Of a stretch of 61,075 nt of DNA, positions 60,211 through 61,075 are shown in pieces (the stretch's first letter is position 1; the number at the start of each line of letters is the position of its first letter). The notes beneath the pieces are model-generated. The model had not been told where the DNA came from, searched no databases, and saw nothing but the letters and a program-made list of their open reading frames with translations. Source of the stretch: Planctomycetota bacterium (GTDB lineage Bacteria; Planctomycetota; UBA1135; GCA-002686595). The stretch lies in contig JANQEJ010000263.1 of NCBI GenBank assembly GCA_028278425.1, forward strand, positions 1-61,075. The letters are read 5' to 3'. The position numbers were made by a program, and so were the translations under genes.

Positions 60211-60824
60211 CTTCCCGCCCGACCGTCTACATCGTTGACGACGACGAAGCCGTCCGTAGCTCCATCGAGTTCTGGCTCTCCAGTCTCGGGATGGACGTTC
60301 GCACGTTCGCCAGCGGCGAGGACTTGCTCGTGGGCTTCGCCCCCGAGTCTCCCTGCTGCATCGTGGTCGACCTGCGCATGCCCAACATGGACGGACTCGC
60401 CCTGCAAAACCGGCTCCACAAGGAAGGAACGCGCGTGCCGATCATCTTCCTCACCGGCCACGGGTCCATCCCGCTGGCCGTGCAGGCGATGGAGAACGGC
60501 GCCGTCGACTTCCTCGAGAAGCCGTTCGAAAAGGAGGTCCTGCTCAAACGCATCGAGCAGGCGCTCGACCGCGACAGCGCGCAGGAGGCCGACGGACGCG
60601 AGCTGAACGTCCTGCGCCAGCGGGTCGACTCGCTGACGCGCCGCCAGCGCGAGGTCCTCGACCACGTCGTACAAGGAAAGGCCAACAAGGTCATCGCCAT
60701 CGAGCTCGGCCTCAGCGAAAAGACCATCGAGCTTCATCGCGCCAAGATGATGAAGAAGATGAGCGCCGAATCGTTGGCGGAGCTCGTGCGCATGTGGGTG
60801 ACGCTCGAGCGCAGCAACGCGTAG
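60207..60824 (+). CDS. FixJ-family response regulator
   Basis: The 205-residue protein has a receiver domain with TVYIVDDDEAVRSS (acidic pair), VVDLRMPNMDG (phosphoacceptor D in VVD), IIFLTGHGSIP and DFLEKPFE (lysine), and a LuxR-type HTH (SLTRRQREVLDHVVQGKANKVIAIELGLSEKTIELHRAKMMKKM). This is the FixJ family, usually controlling respiration, nitrogen fixation or oxygen response. It overlaps the kinase-like gene by 4 bp. The targets are not identified here. Confidence 0.88.
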   Translation: MTSRPTVYIVDDDEAVRSSIEFWLSSLGMDVRTFASGEDLLVGFAPESPCCIVVDLRMPNMDGLALQNRLHKEGTRVPIIFLTGHGSIPLAVQAMENGAVDFLEKPFEKEVLLKRIEQALDRDSAQEADGRELNVLRQRVDSLTRRQREVLDHVVQGKANKVIAIELGLSEKTIELHRAKMMKKMSAESLAELVRMWVTLERSNA

Positions 60825-61075
60825 GCCTCGCCGCGGTCGTACGGGTGGAGCCTCGGTCTCGCCGGGCCGCTGCGGTGCGGTCCGGTGACGCTCTCGCCTA
60901 GGTCGTACAGGTGGAAGGGGCGGCGCCGGGCTCCGTTCGGGACGGAGGTGCGGGGGTGCTTGCCGGCGTCGTCGCTACCTTCAGCGCCGCCCCGCGAGCG
61001 CGGCTGCGCGAGCCCGCGGAAAAGTGGTCCGTCCTCGGGCCGCTTTGACGCGTGAGGACCGCGAGCGAAGCGAGC
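60825..61075. other. intergenic region after the response regulator
   Basis: The last 251 bp hold no gene that I can support. GGTCGTACGGGTGGA (60835-60849) recurs with one mismatch at 60901-60915. The window ends in a GC-rich stretch without a clear open frame. Confidence 0.4.

Overview
The window is very GC-rich, with strong G/C bias at third codon positions, many genes lacking a clear Shine-Dalgarno site, and TGA used freely as a stop. Secreted collagen-like, IPT/TIG and FG-GAP proteins, a TonB receptor, TamA/TamB, a Tat-type Gfo/Idh/MocA protein and a sulfatase-fold lipoprotein point to a diderm bacterium, most probably a member of the Planctomycetota. That assignment is an inference from gene content.

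Left chromosomal part (1-20778). This part begins inside a collagen-like gene, followed by a second collagen-like gene and an IPT-domain secreted protein. Then come an FG-GAP protein, an M19 dipeptidase, a TPR lipoprotein and a small membrane protein. A second collagen/IPT pair lies on the minus strand. After it are an SGNH hydrolase, a two-lobed retropepsin-like lipoprotein, two small genes, a CPA2 antiporter, a CorA channel, a peroxiredoxin and a TonB-dependent receptor. The peroxiredoxin reads correctly only if an in-frame TGA at codon 47, exactly at the peroxidatic cysteine position, is decoded as selenocysteine.

Integrative island (20779-50036). A 49-bp perfect direct repeat of the tRNA-Arg(UCU) 3' end marks both ends, and a tyrosine recombinase lies next to the intact tRNA. 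About 23 kb of cargo (20.9-44.0 kb) encodes envelope and stress proteins: three MscS-type channels plus a fragment, CorA, a CNNM-family protein, a LapA-like protein and a DUF6116-like protein. It also encodes an operon of outer-membrane protein, N-formylglutamate amidohydrolase, QEGLA metallopeptidase and ATP-grasp ligase, then TamA/TamB, a minimal Hsp20, an SDF symporter and a CDF exporter. In the centre sits a sigma-54 activator with an intact GAFTGA motif. I find seven sigma-54-type -24/-12 promoters in front of the cargo units, and a recurring 42-bp palindromic element next to the regulator gene and near several promoters. The cargo therefore looks like one self-contained sigma-54 regulon on a mobile element. 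The right end (44.1-50.0 kb) is the mobility and maintenance module: zinc-ribbon proteins, HTH/excisionase-like proteins, a DUF3987 protein, an XRE regulator with an operator palindrome, and the integrase.

Right chromosomal part (50037-61075). It holds tRNA-Arg, a sulfatase-fold lipoprotein, a coiled-coil Cys-rich secreted protein, a Tat oxidoreductase, an overlapping FAAL-ACP-acyltransferase operon, tRNA-Pro(UGG), purD with a glycosyltransferase and a Fur-family regulator, and a FixL/FixJ-like pair.

The two observations most worth following are the selenocysteine peroxiredoxin and the island-borne sigma-54 envelope-stress regulon.
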